DNA of 50,349 bases. Source: Acidimicrobiales bacterium. Lineage in GTDB: Bacteria; Actinomycetota; Acidimicrobiia; Acidimicrobiales; Poriferisodalaceae. Positions 1 to 9,056 of the stretch are shown piece by piece. The notes beneath the pieces were generated by a model. The model was given only the letters and a program-made list of their open reading frames with translations. It was not told the DNA's origin and ran no database searches. Location of the stretch: the NCBI GenBank assembly GCA_009843525.1, contig VYDH01000012.1:1-50349 (forward strand), written 5' to 3'. The position numbers were made by a program, and so were the translations under genes. Position 1 is the stretch's first letter. Each line of letters opens with the position of its first letter.

Positions 1-54
1 AATGATGGCGCAACCGCCACAAAATCGCGACCAACTAACAACTCAGGACACTAG
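1..54. repeat. Terminal inverted repeat, left copy (probable insertion-sequence end)
   Basis: Bases 1-54 are the exact reverse complement of 50295-50348. The inner four bases are CTAG (51-54), and outside them the element end reads TGTCCTGAGTTGTTAG towards the window edge (opposite strand). A TG terminus next to CTAG fits IS481-type elements, several of which duplicate CTAG at the target. No transposase is visible because the window ends here. Alternatives are a chromosomal repeat of another kind or an assembly-graph junction, since 54-55 bp is close to a common assembler word size. Confidence 0.75.
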
Positions 55-129
55 AGCGAGGCTACGACGATCGGGCGGGGCAATACCCTGCCAGCCTGAG
101 AACGCCCCGCTCGGGCGGAGGGAGAAACC

Positions 130-927
130 ATGAACGACGACAGCAGCGCCGGAGCCGAGGTCAGCCTGCCGCCCCAGTGGTCATCAGATCTCAGTGGGCA
201 GACGGCATTCGTGACCGGCACGACGTCTGGTCTGGGTCGCCGATTTGCCGCGGTGCTGGCTGCGTGCGGCGCCAGCGTGGCCATCTGCGGCCGGCGCGTC
301 GAGCGGCTCAACTCGCTCGCGGCCGAGCTGGAGGCCGACGGGGCCACGGTGCTGCCCATTCCGCTCGATGTGACCGACACCGAGGCGCTGTTCGAGGCTG
401 TGGCCACCGCCGAAGATCAGCTCGGCACCGTGCAGATCCTGGTGAACAACGCCGGCAAGCCCGACGCCCGGCTGGCACTCAAGATGGATCCGGCGTTCGT
501 GGACGAGATGATCGCCACCAATCTCACGTCGCTGTTCCACCTGTCCTGCGAGGTCGCACGGCGGCTGATCGCTGCCGAGCTGCCGGGCCGGATCGTCAAC
601 ATCTCCTCGGGGGCCGCATTCAGGGCACCGCTCGGGACCTCGATGTACGCGATCACCAAGAGCGCGGTGGTGCGAATGACCGAAGTGCTGGCCCAAGAGT
701 TCGCCCGCTACCACATCAACGTCAACACCATCGCCCCAGGCGCGTTCGACAGCGAGATGATGGATGGGATGCTCGAGCGCATGGGCGACTTCACCCAGAT
801 GTTCCCCCGTCGGCGCCTCGGCAAGCCCTCGCAGCTCGACTCGACGCTGCTGTACCTCGTGTCACCGCTGTCTGATTTCGTCTCCGGCACCTGCATCACG
901 GTCGACGACGCACAAGGCGCCGACTAA
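130..927 (+). CDS. SDR-family NAD(P)-dependent oxidoreductase
   Basis: A 265-residue classical short-chain dehydrogenase. The Rossmann nucleotide-binding motif TGTTSGLG is at residues 29-36, NNAG at 106-109, the serine of the active site at about 159-160, and the catalytic pair at Y173 and K177 (YAITK). The ATG at 130 follows a good ribosome-binding site (GGAGGGAG, 117-124). The product would be a soluble cytoplasmic enzyme that interconverts an alcohol and a ketone on a sugar, polyol or related substrate; the exact substrate cannot be read from the sequence. It is the first gene of a plus-strand set: the next start codon lies 4 nt after its stop. Only 75 bp separate it from the insertion-sequence-like end at the window edge, so its native promoter may have been altered. 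Confidence 0.93.
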   Translation: MNDDSSAGAEVSLPPQWSSDLSGQTAFVTGTTSGLGRRFAAVLAACGASVAICGRRVERLNSLAAELEADGATVLPIPLDVTDTEALFEAVATAEDQLGTVQILVNNAGKPDARLALKMDPAFVDEMIATNLTSLFHLSCEVARRLIAAELPGRIVNISSGAAFRAPLGTSMYAITKSAVVRMTEVLAQEFARYHINVNTIAPGAFDSEMMDGMLERMGDFTQMFPRRRLGKPSQLDSTLLYLVSPLSDFVSGTCITVDDAQGAD

Positions 928-931
928 GCCG

Positions 932-1867
932 ATGCGCACGAGCGTCGGCATTGCCGATCTCGACGAGGCGGCGCAGCACTGGCGCGAACACGGCTGGGTG
1001 CTCGTGGACGGCCTCGTGCCGACCGCCGACATCGATCATGCCGTCGAAGAGCTCTGGGACCTGTACCCGCGGCCCGAAGAGTTCCACTCGGGCGATCCTG
1101 CACTTCGGGAACGCTTCATCGGACGCAGCTACGACCAGGGCCACAAGTTCCCCGAAACTAAGCCCGAGGGGGCGGCGTTCCGCCCTGAGCAGTTCCTGGG
1201 CCACATCCTGTTCCCGTACACCTCGCACCGGCTGAATCGGCTGCAGGTACACGCCGACGTGGTGCGGTTCGCCCGCACGGCCATGGGCATCGACGACATC
1301 CGCATCTACCAGGCCCGTATCTGGGGCAAGTACACCGGGGTCGCCAACTACGAGCAGCCGTTCCATCAGGACCGCAACCACAACGTGGTGCCCGACCGTC
1401 TCGAAGCCGGCTGGTGGAATCTGGAAGGCTTCCTGTACCTGAGCGACGTGGACGGCGGCGTGGCGCCCACCGAGCTCGCGGGAAGCCCTGCCGATCGCGT
1501 TCGGCCCTACGACGGACCGCCCGACGGCGACCGGATTTCTGCCGCAGGCGTGCGCGGTTCGTTCCTGGCATATCGGCCAGACGTGTGGCACCGCGGCGTC
1601 GACCTCACCCGGCCCGGCGGCAGCCGATTCCTGATGAGCGCCTCGTTCAAGCCAGGCGGTGCCGACTGGATCGGCTACGACAACGTGCAGCCGGTCTCCA
1701 ATGGGCCCCTGTGGTCCAAGTTCGCCGCCAGCTGCACACCCGATGAGCTGTCGCTCTTCGGCGCCCCGCTGCCGGGCCACCCGTATTGGACCTCCGAACT
1801 GGTCGACGCTCTCGAAGACCGCTACCGCGGCATCGACGCAACCCCTTGGCGCGACGCGCTGAGCTGA
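932..1867 (+). CDS. Phytanoyl-CoA dioxygenase (PhyH) family protein
   Basis: A 311-residue Fe(II)/2-oxoglutarate-dependent oxygenase of the PhyH family. The iron triad is visible: HQD (H145, D147) and a distal H220 in PDVWHRGVD, followed by R232, a likely 2-oxoglutarate-binding arginine. The reading frame is open further upstream, but the ATG at 932 is chosen because it lies 4 nt after the SDR stop and starts a protein of normal family length. The reaction would be hydroxylation of a small organic substrate with release of CO2 and succinate. Actinobacterial PhyH proteins are very diverse, and the neighbours (SDR, SMP-30 lactonase) suggest a polyol, sugar or osmolyte substrate rather than phytanoyl-CoA; that is inference. 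Confidence 0.88.
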   Translation: MRTSVGIADLDEAAQHWREHGWVLVDGLVPTADIDHAVEELWDLYPRPEEFHSGDPALRERFIGRSYDQGHKFPETKPEGAAFRPEQFLGHILFPYTSHRLNRLQVHADVVRFARTAMGIDDIRIYQARIWGKYTGVANYEQPFHQDRNHNVVPDRLEAGWWNLEGFLYLSDVDGGVAPTELAGSPADRVRPYDGPPDGDRISAAGVRGSFLAYRPDVWHRGVDLTRPGGSRFLMSASFKPGGADWIGYDNVQPVSNGPLWSKFAASCTPDELSLFGAPLPGHPYWTSELVDALEDRYRGIDATPWRDALS

Positions 1868-1929
1868 CAGCTCAGCAGGATTTGGCTTGGCAGGAAGGCG
1901 GGCACGGTCGCGAAGTAGCGTCGGCGGCC

Positions 1930-2853
1930 ATGAGCTTTTTCGGACCTGATCACTTCGAGACCATCACCGACGGCCTGATCTTCCCCGAGGGCCCGGTGGT
2001 GCTGCCCGACGGTTCGGTGGCCGTTGTCGAGATCGGGCGGGGCACCATCACCCGCGTCGATGTCTCCGACGGCCGCAAGGACATCCTGGCCACGCCAGGC
2101 GGCGGACCCAACGGCGCCGCGCTGGGGCCCGACGGGGCGCTGTACGTGTGCAACAACGGCGGCTTCGAGTGGATCACCGTGAGGGGTCGCACCGTGCCCG
2201 GCGAGGTGGCATCCGACTACACCACCGGCCGCATCGAGCGCATCGATCTTGAGACCGGCGAGGTGGACATCTTGTACGCCGATGTGAACGGCGTGTCGCT
2301 CAAGGGGCCGAACGACATCATGTTCGACTCCACCGGTGGCTTCTGGTTCACCGACCACGGCAAGACACGTACTCGCGACCGGGACCGCGGCGGGCTCTAC
2401 TACGCCAAGGCCGACGGCAGCCACATCGAGGAGATCGCATTCCCGATGGACGGCCCGAATGGCGTGGGCATCTCTCCCGAGGAAGACCGGGTCTACGTGG
2501 CCGAGACGTTCCAAGGCGCCATGTTCGCCTTCGACCTCGAAGCGCCCGGCAAGGTGGCCGCCGGGGTGCCGGCCCGGGGCTGGTTCCTGGCCCGTCCGGC
2601 CGGTCGCAAGTACTTCGACTCGCTGGCGATGGACGCCGAGGGCAACGTGAGCGTGGCCACCATTCTCACCGGCGGCATCAGCACGTTCACCCGCGACGGC
2701 GAAGAGCTGGAGTTCGCTCCCACTGACGACTCGGCCACCACCAACATCTGCTTCGGCGGCGACGACATGCGCACGGCCTACGTCACGCTGTCGGGAACCG
2801 GCCGCCTCGCCGTCGGCGACTGGCCTCGCCCCGGCCTGAGGCTGCCCTTCTAG
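1930..2853 (+). CDS. SMP-30/gluconolactonase/LRE family protein
   Basis: A 307-residue six-bladed beta-propeller lactonase of the SMP-30 family. Metal-ligand motifs typical of the family are present: FPEGP near residue 20, GPND in the middle, and SLAMDAEGN towards the C-terminus, each within repeated blades with YV-type strands. The open frame extends back to 1786, but that would overlap the previous gene; ATG 1930 starts right before the conserved first blade. Such enzymes hydrolyse sugar lactones formed by dehydrogenases, which fits a product of the upstream SDR or of the inositol-type dehydrogenases nearby. It is the third gene of the plus-strand set, 62 nt after the PhyH gene. No signal peptide is seen. 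Confidence 0.88.
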   Translation: MSFFGPDHFETITDGLIFPEGPVVLPDGSVAVVEIGRGTITRVDVSDGRKDILATPGGGPNGAALGPDGALYVCNNGGFEWITVRGRTVPGEVASDYTTGRIERIDLETGEVDILYADVNGVSLKGPNDIMFDSTGGFWFTDHGKTRTRDRDRGGLYYAKADGSHIEEIAFPMDGPNGVGISPEEDRVYVAETFQGAMFAFDLEAPGKVAAGVPARGWFLARPAGRKYFDSLAMDAEGNVSVATILTGGISTFTRDGEELEFAPTDDSATTNICFGGDDMRTAYVTLSGTGRLAVGDWPRPGLRLPF

Positions 2854-2974
2854 CGCCGAGCCTGTCCCTGGCTGAATGCGGTTCATCCAAGCAGGACATC
2901 CCCGCTGATCGTCCCGAATTGGCCGTTCAGTACCATCGAATTGACAGCCTTCGCAGCAGCCCTCGAAGGGACTC

Positions 2975-4006
2975 ATGCCCGTCAATAAGCAGAGCGGCAA
3001 ACGACAGGGTGGCTACCCCACCATCAAGGACATCTCGGAGCACGCCGGTGTCTCGAAATCGCTGGTGTCACGCGCCCTGCGCGGCGAGGGTCACGTTCGC
3101 GACAGCACACGCCAGCGCATTCTGGAGTCGGCCGCTGAACTGGGCTACCGGGCGCACGCCGGCGCCCGGTCGCTCGCGGGCTTGAGCAGCGGAACCATCG
3201 GGTTTGTCATCACCGGGCTCTTCGATGCGTTCTGGGGCGAGGTCATGTTCGCCGTGGACCAAGAAGTCAGCCGGCGCGGCATGCGAACGCTGTACCTGTC
3301 GAGCCCGCCCGACGTGCGCGGCGAGCGCGACGTGATCGAACGGATGCTCGAGTACCGGGTGGACGGCCTCGCATTGGGTCTGCTCGGTCAGCGTGATGCG
3401 GCGGAACTCGAGGAATACGCGGATGTCCTGCCGGTCTTGGCGCTGATGTACGACCTTCGATCCGATCGATTCGACACGCTCGTCACCGATGATGAAGCGG
3501 CCATGGCGTCGGTGGTCCGTCACCTGGCCGAGCTGGGTCACAGCGACATCGCGCTCATCGGCGATGCCGAGATGCCGAACGTGGCTGCGCGCACGCGCGG
3601 CTACACGACTGAGATGGAGCGGCGGGGATGCTCCCAGCACGTCTCGTTCGAGCCGGCCGGCTTCCTGCAATCGGACGGATACGACGCCGCGGACAAGCTG
3701 TTGCGCCGTTCGAGGCGGCCGACGGCCATCGCCTGCGTCAACGATGCTCAGGCGCGAGGCGCCGTACTCGCTGCGGTCGACGCCGGCCTGGACGTGCCTG
3801 GCGACATCAGCATCACGGGCTTCGATGACTCGCTGTATGCCGTCGCAGGCGTGCCCCGATTGACCACCGTGAGGCTGCCCCGATCCGATATCGGGCAGAC
3901 AGCGGTCAGCATGCTCGCCGACCGCATGAACGGGCGCGACACCGCGCTCGTGTCGGTGCTGCACGCCGAGTTAGTGGTGCGAGACTCGACCGGTCCGGTT
4001 CGCTAG
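2975..4006 (+). CDS. LacI-family transcriptional regulator
   Basis: A 343-residue repressor-type protein. The N-terminal LacI helix-turn-helix covers about residues 14-60 (TIKDISEHAGVSKSLVSRAL), followed by a periplasmic-binding-protein-like sensor domain containing DGLALG, GDAEMPNVAARTRGY and GFDDSLYA, the last typical of LacI sensors. The ATG is preceded by GAAGGGA at 2965-2971. A TTGACA box at 2941-2946 could be a -35 element, but no convincing -10 follows. The gene converges on the inositol-type operon and follows the SDR-PhyH-SMP-30 set. Members normally bind short palindromes near sugar catabolic promoters and release them on ligand binding, so control of one or both flanking operons is likely. 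The ligand is unknown. Confidence 0.93.
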   Translation: MPVNKQSGKRQGGYPTIKDISEHAGVSKSLVSRALRGEGHVRDSTRQRILESAAELGYRAHAGARSLAGLSSGTIGFVITGLFDAFWGEVMFAVDQEVSRRGMRTLYLSSPPDVRGERDVIERMLEYRVDGLALGLLGQRDAAELEEYADVLPVLALMYDLRSDRFDTLVTDDEAAMASVVRHLAELGHSDIALIGDAEMPNVAARTRGYTTEMERRGCSQHVSFEPAGFLQSDGYDAADKLLRRSRRPTAIACVNDAQARGAVLAAVDAGLDVPGDISITGFDDSLYAVAGVPRLTTVRLPRSDIGQTAVSMLADRMNGRDTALVSVLHAELVVRDSTGPVR

Positions 4007-4046
4007 GGGCTTCGCAAAGCGACCGAGCTGCATCGCCTTTGGCCGC

Positions 4047-5051
4047 TCACGAAGAGGTCTCCGCCACGCTGACCGGACGTCCCTCGCGGGCGGAACGGGT
4101 GGCCGCCAGCGCGATAGCCAAGCATGCCCGGCCGTCTTCCAGCGTCACGGGCGGCTGCCCGCCCGCCAGCACCTCGACGAAGGCGGCCCACTCCGCACGG
4201 TACGACTGAGCATACCGCTCAGTGAAGAACCACGGCATCGGCGCAGAGGCTGTTCCTGCTGGGCCGGAACGAACGGCGGCGTGGACGGTCGGGTTCTGCG
4301 ATGCCATCGCACCGGCGCTGCCGAAGGCCTCAACCCGCTGGTCGTAGCCGTAGACCGCCTGCCGGCTGTTGTCGATGGTCGTGATGGTTCCGTCGGCGTG
4401 AGTCAGCAGCGCCGCAGCAGTGTCCCAATCGCCCAGTTCGCCGATCGCGGGATCGATGCGCACCGCGCCGGCGGCGTACACCTCCGCGACCTCAGCGCCG
4501 GTCACGAAGCGCGCCATATCGAAGTCGTGAATCATCATGTCGGCGAAGATGCCGCCCGAGCCGGCGACGTAGTCCTGAGGCGGGGGCGCCGGATCACGGC
4601 TCGTGATACGCACGATGTGGAGCTCGCCGAGTTCGCCGTCGCGGGCAGCCGTGGCAACGGCGCGGTGCGACGGGTCGAAACGTCGGTTGAAGCCCAATTG
4701 CACCGCCGTGCCTGCGGCGACGACGGCCGAGACGGCGCGTTCGGCCTCGGCCAGATCCAGCGAGATGGGCTTCTCGCAGAAGGCAGGCAGCCCGGCTTCC
4801 GCCGCGGCTACCACCAGGTCGACATGCGATTCCGTGGGCGAGCAGATGGCCACGGCATCGACATCGGATCGGGCCATGAGCGCTGACGGGTCGTCGGCCA
4901 CAGGCACGTCCAGCTCCGCTGCGAGCGACGCCGATGCCGTCGGAACGGCGTCGCACACGGCAGCCAGGCGTAGGCCCTCGATGCCGGCCAGATGGCGCGC
5001 ATGCAGCTGGCCGATACGGCCGCAGCCGATGAGCCCGATGCCCGCGGTCAC
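4047..5051 (-). CDS. iolG: Inositol 2-dehydrogenase (Gfo/Idh/MocA family)
   Basis: A 334-residue NAD-dependent dehydrogenase that oxidises myo-inositol (or a close cyclitol) to 2-keto-inositol. The N-terminal Rossmann motif GLIGCGRIG is at residues 6-14, the EKP motif at 93-95 carries the catalytic lysine, and the IHDFDM segment at about 174-179 carries the catalytic histidine; GGIFADM and YGYDQRVEAFG also match IolG enzymes. The start is GTG, overlapping the iolD stop by 4 nt (GTGA), so translation is probably coupled. It is the last gene of the minus-strand operon and converges with the LacI gene. Related sugar dehydrogenases share the fold, but pairing with iolD supports the inositol assignment. 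Confidence 0.87.
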   Translation of the reverse strand: MTAGIGLIGCGRIGQLHARHLAGIEGLRLAAVCDAVPTASASLAAELDVPVADDPSALMARSDVDAVAICSPTESHVDLVVAAAEAGLPAFCEKPISLDLAEAERAVSAVVAAGTAVQLGFNRRFDPSHRAVATAARDGELGELHIVRITSRDPAPPPQDYVAGSGGIFADMMIHDFDMARFVTGAEVAEVYAAGAVRIDPAIGELGDWDTAAALLTHADGTITTIDNSRQAVYGYDQRVEAFGSAGAMASQNPTVHAAVRSGPAGTASAPMPWFFTERYAQSYRAEWAAFVEVLAGGQPPVTLEDGRACLAIALAATRSAREGRPVSVAETSS

Positions 5052-6979
5052 AGGCCTCGCCGTTGAGCAGCCATTGCCTCGGCCATCTCTGCGGCAGCCG
5101 TGGCGATCTCGGGCCGGTCACTGGTTTCGGGCACGCCCACTTGCCATGCCGCGCCGCCCTCGGTCCAGGATGTGGGGTGCGTGGCCAGCACGATCACACA
5201 GGTGCGCTCGGAAGCGCTCGCCCGCTCTAGGGCTGCCTCCAGCTCTGCGGTGGTGGCGACGGTTTCCGACGCGCAGCCCATGGACGCAGCGTGCGCAGCG
5301 AAGTCGACATGGAGGGGTGCTGCACCTGATCGATCGACCGTCCCCGATGGGGTCTGGGTCATGGTGTCGACGAGGAAGTTGTTGAATGACTCGCCGCCTT
5401 GAGCTCGCTGCAGCCGATTGATGACCGCAAAGCCGCCGTTGTCGCAGACCACCACCGTGATCGGGTGACCGCTCAGCAGCGAGCTGTACAGGTCGGAGTT
5501 CATCATCAGGTACGAGCCGTCGCCGATGAGAGCGATGACGTCTCGCTCGGGCAGCGCCTGCTTCGCACCCCACGCACCGGAGATCTCGTATCCCATTGTC
5601 GAGTAGCCGTACTCGCAGTCGAAGGAATGCTCGACGTCGCTGCGCCAGCCGTTCACGGTCTCGCCCGGCAGGCCGCCGGCCGCAGTGACCACGTAGGTCC
5701 GCTCATCGGCCGCTCGCGATACCGCTCCCACCACCTGGGCATAGGTCGGCAACGTTGTCCGCGATCCGCCGGCTTCCGGTGCGGCGAGCTTGTCGATGTA
5801 GGCGTGGTACTGGGCTGTCTCGGTCTCAGCACGCGCCGTCCAGTCGGCGGGCGCCCGGTAGTCGCCGACGGCCGAGTCCAGCTCAACGAGTCCCTCGCGA
5901 GCGTCGGCGACCAGCGGCAGGCTGCCGTGCTTGGTCGCGTCGAACCTCGCTGTATTGAGCCCGACAAACGTCGTGGCGTGGTCGAACACGGTCCACGAGC
6001 CGGTTGCGAAGTCGCCCAGCCGAGTGCCGACCGCCACGATCACGTCAGCGGCACCGGCCATCGCGTTCGCAGAGACACAGCCCGTCACGCCGATCGGGCC
6101 GCAGGCGAGCGCGTGGCTGGACGGGAAGCTGGTGCGGCCGGCCACGGTCTCGACGACCGGGATGCCATGGCGCTCGGCAAAACTGCGCAGCTCGGCCTCG
6201 GCCATCGACCAGCGCACGCCACCGCCGCTGATGAGCAGCGGGCGCTTCGCAGCCGCCAGCGCAGCCGCCGCGGCTGCCAGCTCGCGACGGTCGGGGCGCG
6301 GGCGTCTCATCCGATGCACCACCGGCTCGAAGAAGCCGTGCGGGAAGGAATACGTCTGTGCCTGGACGTCCTGTGGCAGCCCGATGAAGGCCGGACCGCA
6401 GTCAGCAGGATCCAGCATCGTCGCCACCGCGTTCGGCAGGCTGGACAGGACCTGTTCGGGTGTCGTGAGCCGGTCCCAGAAGCGGACCACGGATCGGAAC
6501 GCGTCATTGACCGTCGTCGACGGATCGCCGAAGTGCTCCACCTGCTGCAGCACCGGGTCGGGCAGTCGATGGCTGAAGGTATCCCCCGACAACAGCAGAA
6601 GCGGCATGCGATTGGCATGCGCAACTGCAGCGGCAGTGACCATGTTGGTGGCGCCGGGACCGATCGAGCTGGTGGCCGCCATGATCCGGCGGCGGCGCAT
6701 GGCCCGTGCATAGCCGACACCCGCCAGCGCCATACCCTGCTCGTTCTGCCCGCGCCACGTGGGCAGCTCGTGGCGAGCCCGGCGCAGCTCGGGTCCCAGG
6801 CACGTCACATTGCCATGGCCGAAGATCGCATACACGCCCCCGAACAGCGGCACTGACTCGCCGTCGGAGACTGCTGCCAACTGGGCGGCGGCGTCACGGT
6901 CGAGATCGTCCAGTGCGATGCGCTGCGCTGCGAGACAACGGACAACGGCGCCGGCGGTCGTCAGCTTGATGTCTGCCAT
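5048..6979 (-). CDS. iolD: 3D-(3,5/4)-trihydroxycyclohexane-1,2-dione acylhydrolase (decyclizing)
   Basis: A 643-residue thiamine-diphosphate enzyme with the three-domain acetolactate-synthase fold. The cofactor glutamate sits in RGQNEQGMA (E80), the central Rossmann-like domain spans about 230-370, and the ThDP/Mg2+ motif runs from IGDGSYLMMNSDL (GDG 486-488) to NGGFAVIN. VTAAGGLPGE and EYGYSTMGYEISGAW are characteristic of IolD rather than acetolactate synthase. It opens the ring of the diketo-cyclitol to 5-deoxy-D-glucuronate in inositol catabolism. The ATG at 6979 has a GGGAG ribosome-binding site about 8 nt upstream. The other pathway genes (iolB, iolC, iolJ, iolA) are not in this window. 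Confidence 0.93.
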   Translation of the reverse strand: MADIKLTTAGAVVRCLAAQRIALDDLDRDAAAQLAAVSDGESVPLFGGVYAIFGHGNVTCLGPELRRARHELPTWRGQNEQGMALAGVGYARAMRRRRIMAATSSIGPGATNMVTAAAVAHANRMPLLLLSGDTFSHRLPDPVLQQVEHFGDPSTTVNDAFRSVVRFWDRLTTPEQVLSSLPNAVATMLDPADCGPAFIGLPQDVQAQTYSFPHGFFEPVVHRMRRPRPDRRELAAAAAALAAAKRPLLISGGGVRWSMAEAELRSFAERHGIPVVETVAGRTSFPSSHALACGPIGVTGCVSANAMAGAADVIVAVGTRLGDFATGSWTVFDHATTFVGLNTARFDATKHGSLPLVADAREGLVELDSAVGDYRAPADWTARAETETAQYHAYIDKLAAPEAGGSRTTLPTYAQVVGAVSRAADERTYVVTAAGGLPGETVNGWRSDVEHSFDCEYGYSTMGYEISGAWGAKQALPERDVIALIGDGSYLMMNSDLYSSLLSGHPITVVVCDNGGFAVINRLQRAQGGESFNNFLVDTMTQTPSGTVDRSGAAPLHVDFAAHAASMGCASETVATTAELEAALERASASERTCVIVLATHPTSWTEGGAAWQVGVPETSDRPEIATAAAEMAEAMAAQRRGL

Positions 6980-7041
6980 CGCGGGACTCCCTGAGTGTGA
7001 GTTGACGGTGCTGGGTTCGGAACTCGATTCGGGCGCGCGTT

Positions 7042-8271
7042 TCAGCCGCTAGCGGGACCGGCGGGACAGCTGGGCGTCAACTCGTCGACGTTGGCGCTGG
7101 TGAGCGAAATCACATCCTCCCAGGCGCCGCTCACCCAGCTGCGCAACAGCGCGGCCTGGACGCTGACATAAGCCACGGCCTCGGCGAAACCTGCGGAATG
7201 GGGGCGTTCGTCGCTGACGGCGGAGAGGTACTCGTGATCCTCGAGGGCAACAAGATCCTCGAACCCGATCGCGTTGGCATCTCCCGGGACGAAGGCGCTA
7301 TGTCCGGGATGCCGCTCGCCTGCCCGGACTGTCGTGTAGCCGCGTTCAGATGTGCTCCCGGCCTTCGGGGCTATATACAGCTGGAGCTCGTTCATCGTCT
7401 CCAGGTTCCAGCTCGCCGCACCTTCGGTGCCGTAGATGTCGAACGCCATCTGGCTCTCGGGCCCCGCCATCGTGCGACTGACCTCGAACGTGCCCCGCGA
7501 GCCGTTGGCGAAAACGGCAAGAGCTCCGAAGTAGTCCTCATTGGTGACCGGGCCGGTCGGATCGCCCGGTCGCCCGCGGGCATAGTGGCTTGCGCCCGCC
7601 GCGGCGATCGGCCGCTCCGCGATGAATGTGGCGCCGCTTCCGATCACCTTGGTGATCGGCCCATTCAGCATCATGGCCAAGTCGATGGCGTGGCTCAGGA
7701 TGTCGCTGCTGACACCGTGACCTGCTTGATCCAATTCGAAACGCCACGACAGCAGACCCAGCGGATCGGCGCCGAACATGGAGAAGAAGCGACCCCGGTA
7801 GTTGGTGACCGACCCGAGCGCGCCGCTGTCGATGAGGGACTTGGCGTGCTGCACCAGCGGCGCGTAGCGGTAGTTGTAACCGACACCGGTGATGCTGCCG
7901 GCCGTCTTGGCAGCCTCCAAGCAGCGCACCGTCTGCGCTGGCGTGCCGCCGACGGGTTTCTCACAGAAGACGTGCTTGCCTGCAGCGGCCGCTGCCGTGA
8001 CGATCTGTTCATGCAGCATGTTTGGCGCAGTGACGTAAACGACATCCACATCGGCACGATCCACGGCTGTACGCCAGTCGTCGGTTGTGTCGCCGAAGCC
8101 GAAGCCCTCGCGGGCCATCGTGCGCCGCTCCTCCACCGTGTCGGCACATACGACGAGTTCAGGCGTGTAGCTGCGCTCATCGAACAGGCTCGGAATGCGC
8201 ATGACCGAGCGTGCATGCGCCTGGCCCATCCAGCCGAAGCCCACTACAGCTATGCCCAAGCGCCGTCTCAT
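7042..8271 (-). CDS. Gfo/Idh/MocA-family oxidoreductase
   Basis: A 409-residue NAD(P)-dependent dehydrogenase, longer than the 334-residue IolG in the same operon. The Rossmann motif VVGFGWMG is near residues 9-16, CEKPVGG carries the catalytic lysine, and GHGVSSDILSHAIDLAMML carries the aspartate and histidine of the active site. SWRFELDQAGHG and the long C-terminal domain match the branch often annotated as scyllo-inositol or chiro-inositol-type or sugar dehydrogenases. It is likely a second cyclitol dehydrogenase that feeds the IolE/IolD route from another isomer; this follows from context, not from a diagnostic residue. It starts 8 nt after the stop of the ABC ATPase gene and lies 62 nt before iolD. 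Confidence 0.87.
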   Translation of the reverse strand: MRRRLGIAVVGFGWMGQAHARSVMRIPSLFDERSYTPELVVCADTVEERRTMAREGFGFGDTTDDWRTAVDRADVDVVYVTAPNMLHEQIVTAAAAAGKHVFCEKPVGGTPAQTVRCLEAAKTAGSITGVGYNYRYAPLVQHAKSLIDSGALGSVTNYRGRFFSMFGADPLGLLSWRFELDQAGHGVSSDILSHAIDLAMMLNGPITKVIGSGATFIAERPIAAAGASHYARGRPGDPTGPVTNEDYFGALAVFANGSRGTFEVSRTMAGPESQMAFDIYGTEGAASWNLETMNELQLYIAPKAGSTSERGYTTVRAGERHPGHSAFVPGDANAIGFEDLVALEDHEYLSAVSDERPHSAGFAEAVAYVSVQAALLRSWVSGAWEDVISLTSANVDELTPSCPAGPASG

Positions 8272-8279
8272 CGACAGGC

Positions 8280-9056
8280 TCAGTGCGTCGCCAGCTCGTG
8301 CTGCAGCGCTTCGAGCTCCGCTCCGCCGGCCATCATCTGGGTGAGCTCGGCCTGCGAGATGTCTTCCTTGGCGAAGTTGCCCATGGAATGACCGCGATTG
8401 AGGATCACGAAGCGATCGCCGACCGGGTAGGCGTGGTTGGGATTGTGCGTGATGAATATGACTGCGAGCCCGCGATCTCGCGCTTCCACGATGCGGCGCA
8501 GGACGACTCCGGACTGCTTCACGCCGAGCGCTGAGGTGGGCTCGTCGAGGATCAGCACACGGGCGCCGAAGTAGCTGGCTCGTGCGATCGCCACCGATTG
8601 GCGCTCGCCGCCGGACAGCGTGCCGACCGGCTGCTCGGTGTCGCGGATGTCGATGCCCATCTCGGCGAGCTGCTCTTTGGCGATCTGCTTGGCCTTCTCG
8701 ATGTCGATCTGGCGAAACGGCCCGAAGCCCCTAGTGGGTTCGGCACCGAGGAAGAAATTCCGCCACACCGACATCAGCGGCACCATGGCCAAGTCTTGGT
8801 AAACGGTGGCGATGCCGGCTGCGAGGGCGGCGCGGGGCGAGGAGAACGTGACCTCCTCGCCTTCGAGCAACAGCTGGCCCTCGTCGTGCTGATGCACGCC
8901 GGCGAGGATCTTGATGAAGGTCGACTTGCCGGCGCCGTTGTCGCCGAGCACGCACGTCACCTCGCCGGGGTTGACCGTGGTGGACACCCCGGTGAGAGCG
9001 ATGATGTTGCCGTAGAACTTCGAGATGCCGCGGAGCTCGATCAGTGAGTCGCTCAT
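8280..9056 (-). CDS. Sugar/cyclitol ABC transporter ATP-binding protein (single domain)
   Basis: A 258-residue ABC ATPase. Walker [10 protein letters not shown] is at residues 38-46, the signature LSGGERQ at 147-153, Walker B VLILDEP at 167-173 and the switch histidine at about 204 (FITHN). It has one nucleotide-binding domain, like FrcA-type proteins of fructose and inositol importers, and not the two fused domains of RbsA or MglA. It should dimerise and drive the permease encoded immediately upstream, whose stop overlaps its start by 4 nt. The sequence [11 protein letters not shown] near the C-terminus is typical of carbohydrate-uptake class 2 ATPases. Confidence 0.93.
   Translation of the reverse strand: MSDSLIELRGISKFYGNIIALTGVSTTVNPGEVTCVLGDNGAGKSTFIKILAGVHQHDEGQLLLEGEEVTFSSPRAALAAGIATVYQDLAMVPLMSVWRNFFLGAEPTRGFGPFRQIDIEKAKQIAKEQLAEMGIDIRDTEQPVGTLSGGERQSVAIARASYFGARVLILDEPTSALGVKQSGVVLRRIVEARDRGLAVIFITHNPNHAYPVGDRFVILNRGHSMGNFAKEDISQAELTQMMAGGAELEALQHELATH

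Noticed and set aside
55..129. CGCCC/GGGCG hairpin upstream of the SDR gene as an operator or attenuator
   Set aside because: Short GC-rich palindromes of this size are expected by chance here, and no further evidence supports it.
1822..3000. 392-codon minus-strand open frame opposite the SMP-30 gene
   Set aside because: It has no domain and covers a well-supported lactonase.
5399..6856. 485-codon plus-strand open frame inside iolD
   Set aside because: iolD on the minus strand has full-length family motifs; the other frame lacks recognisable domains.
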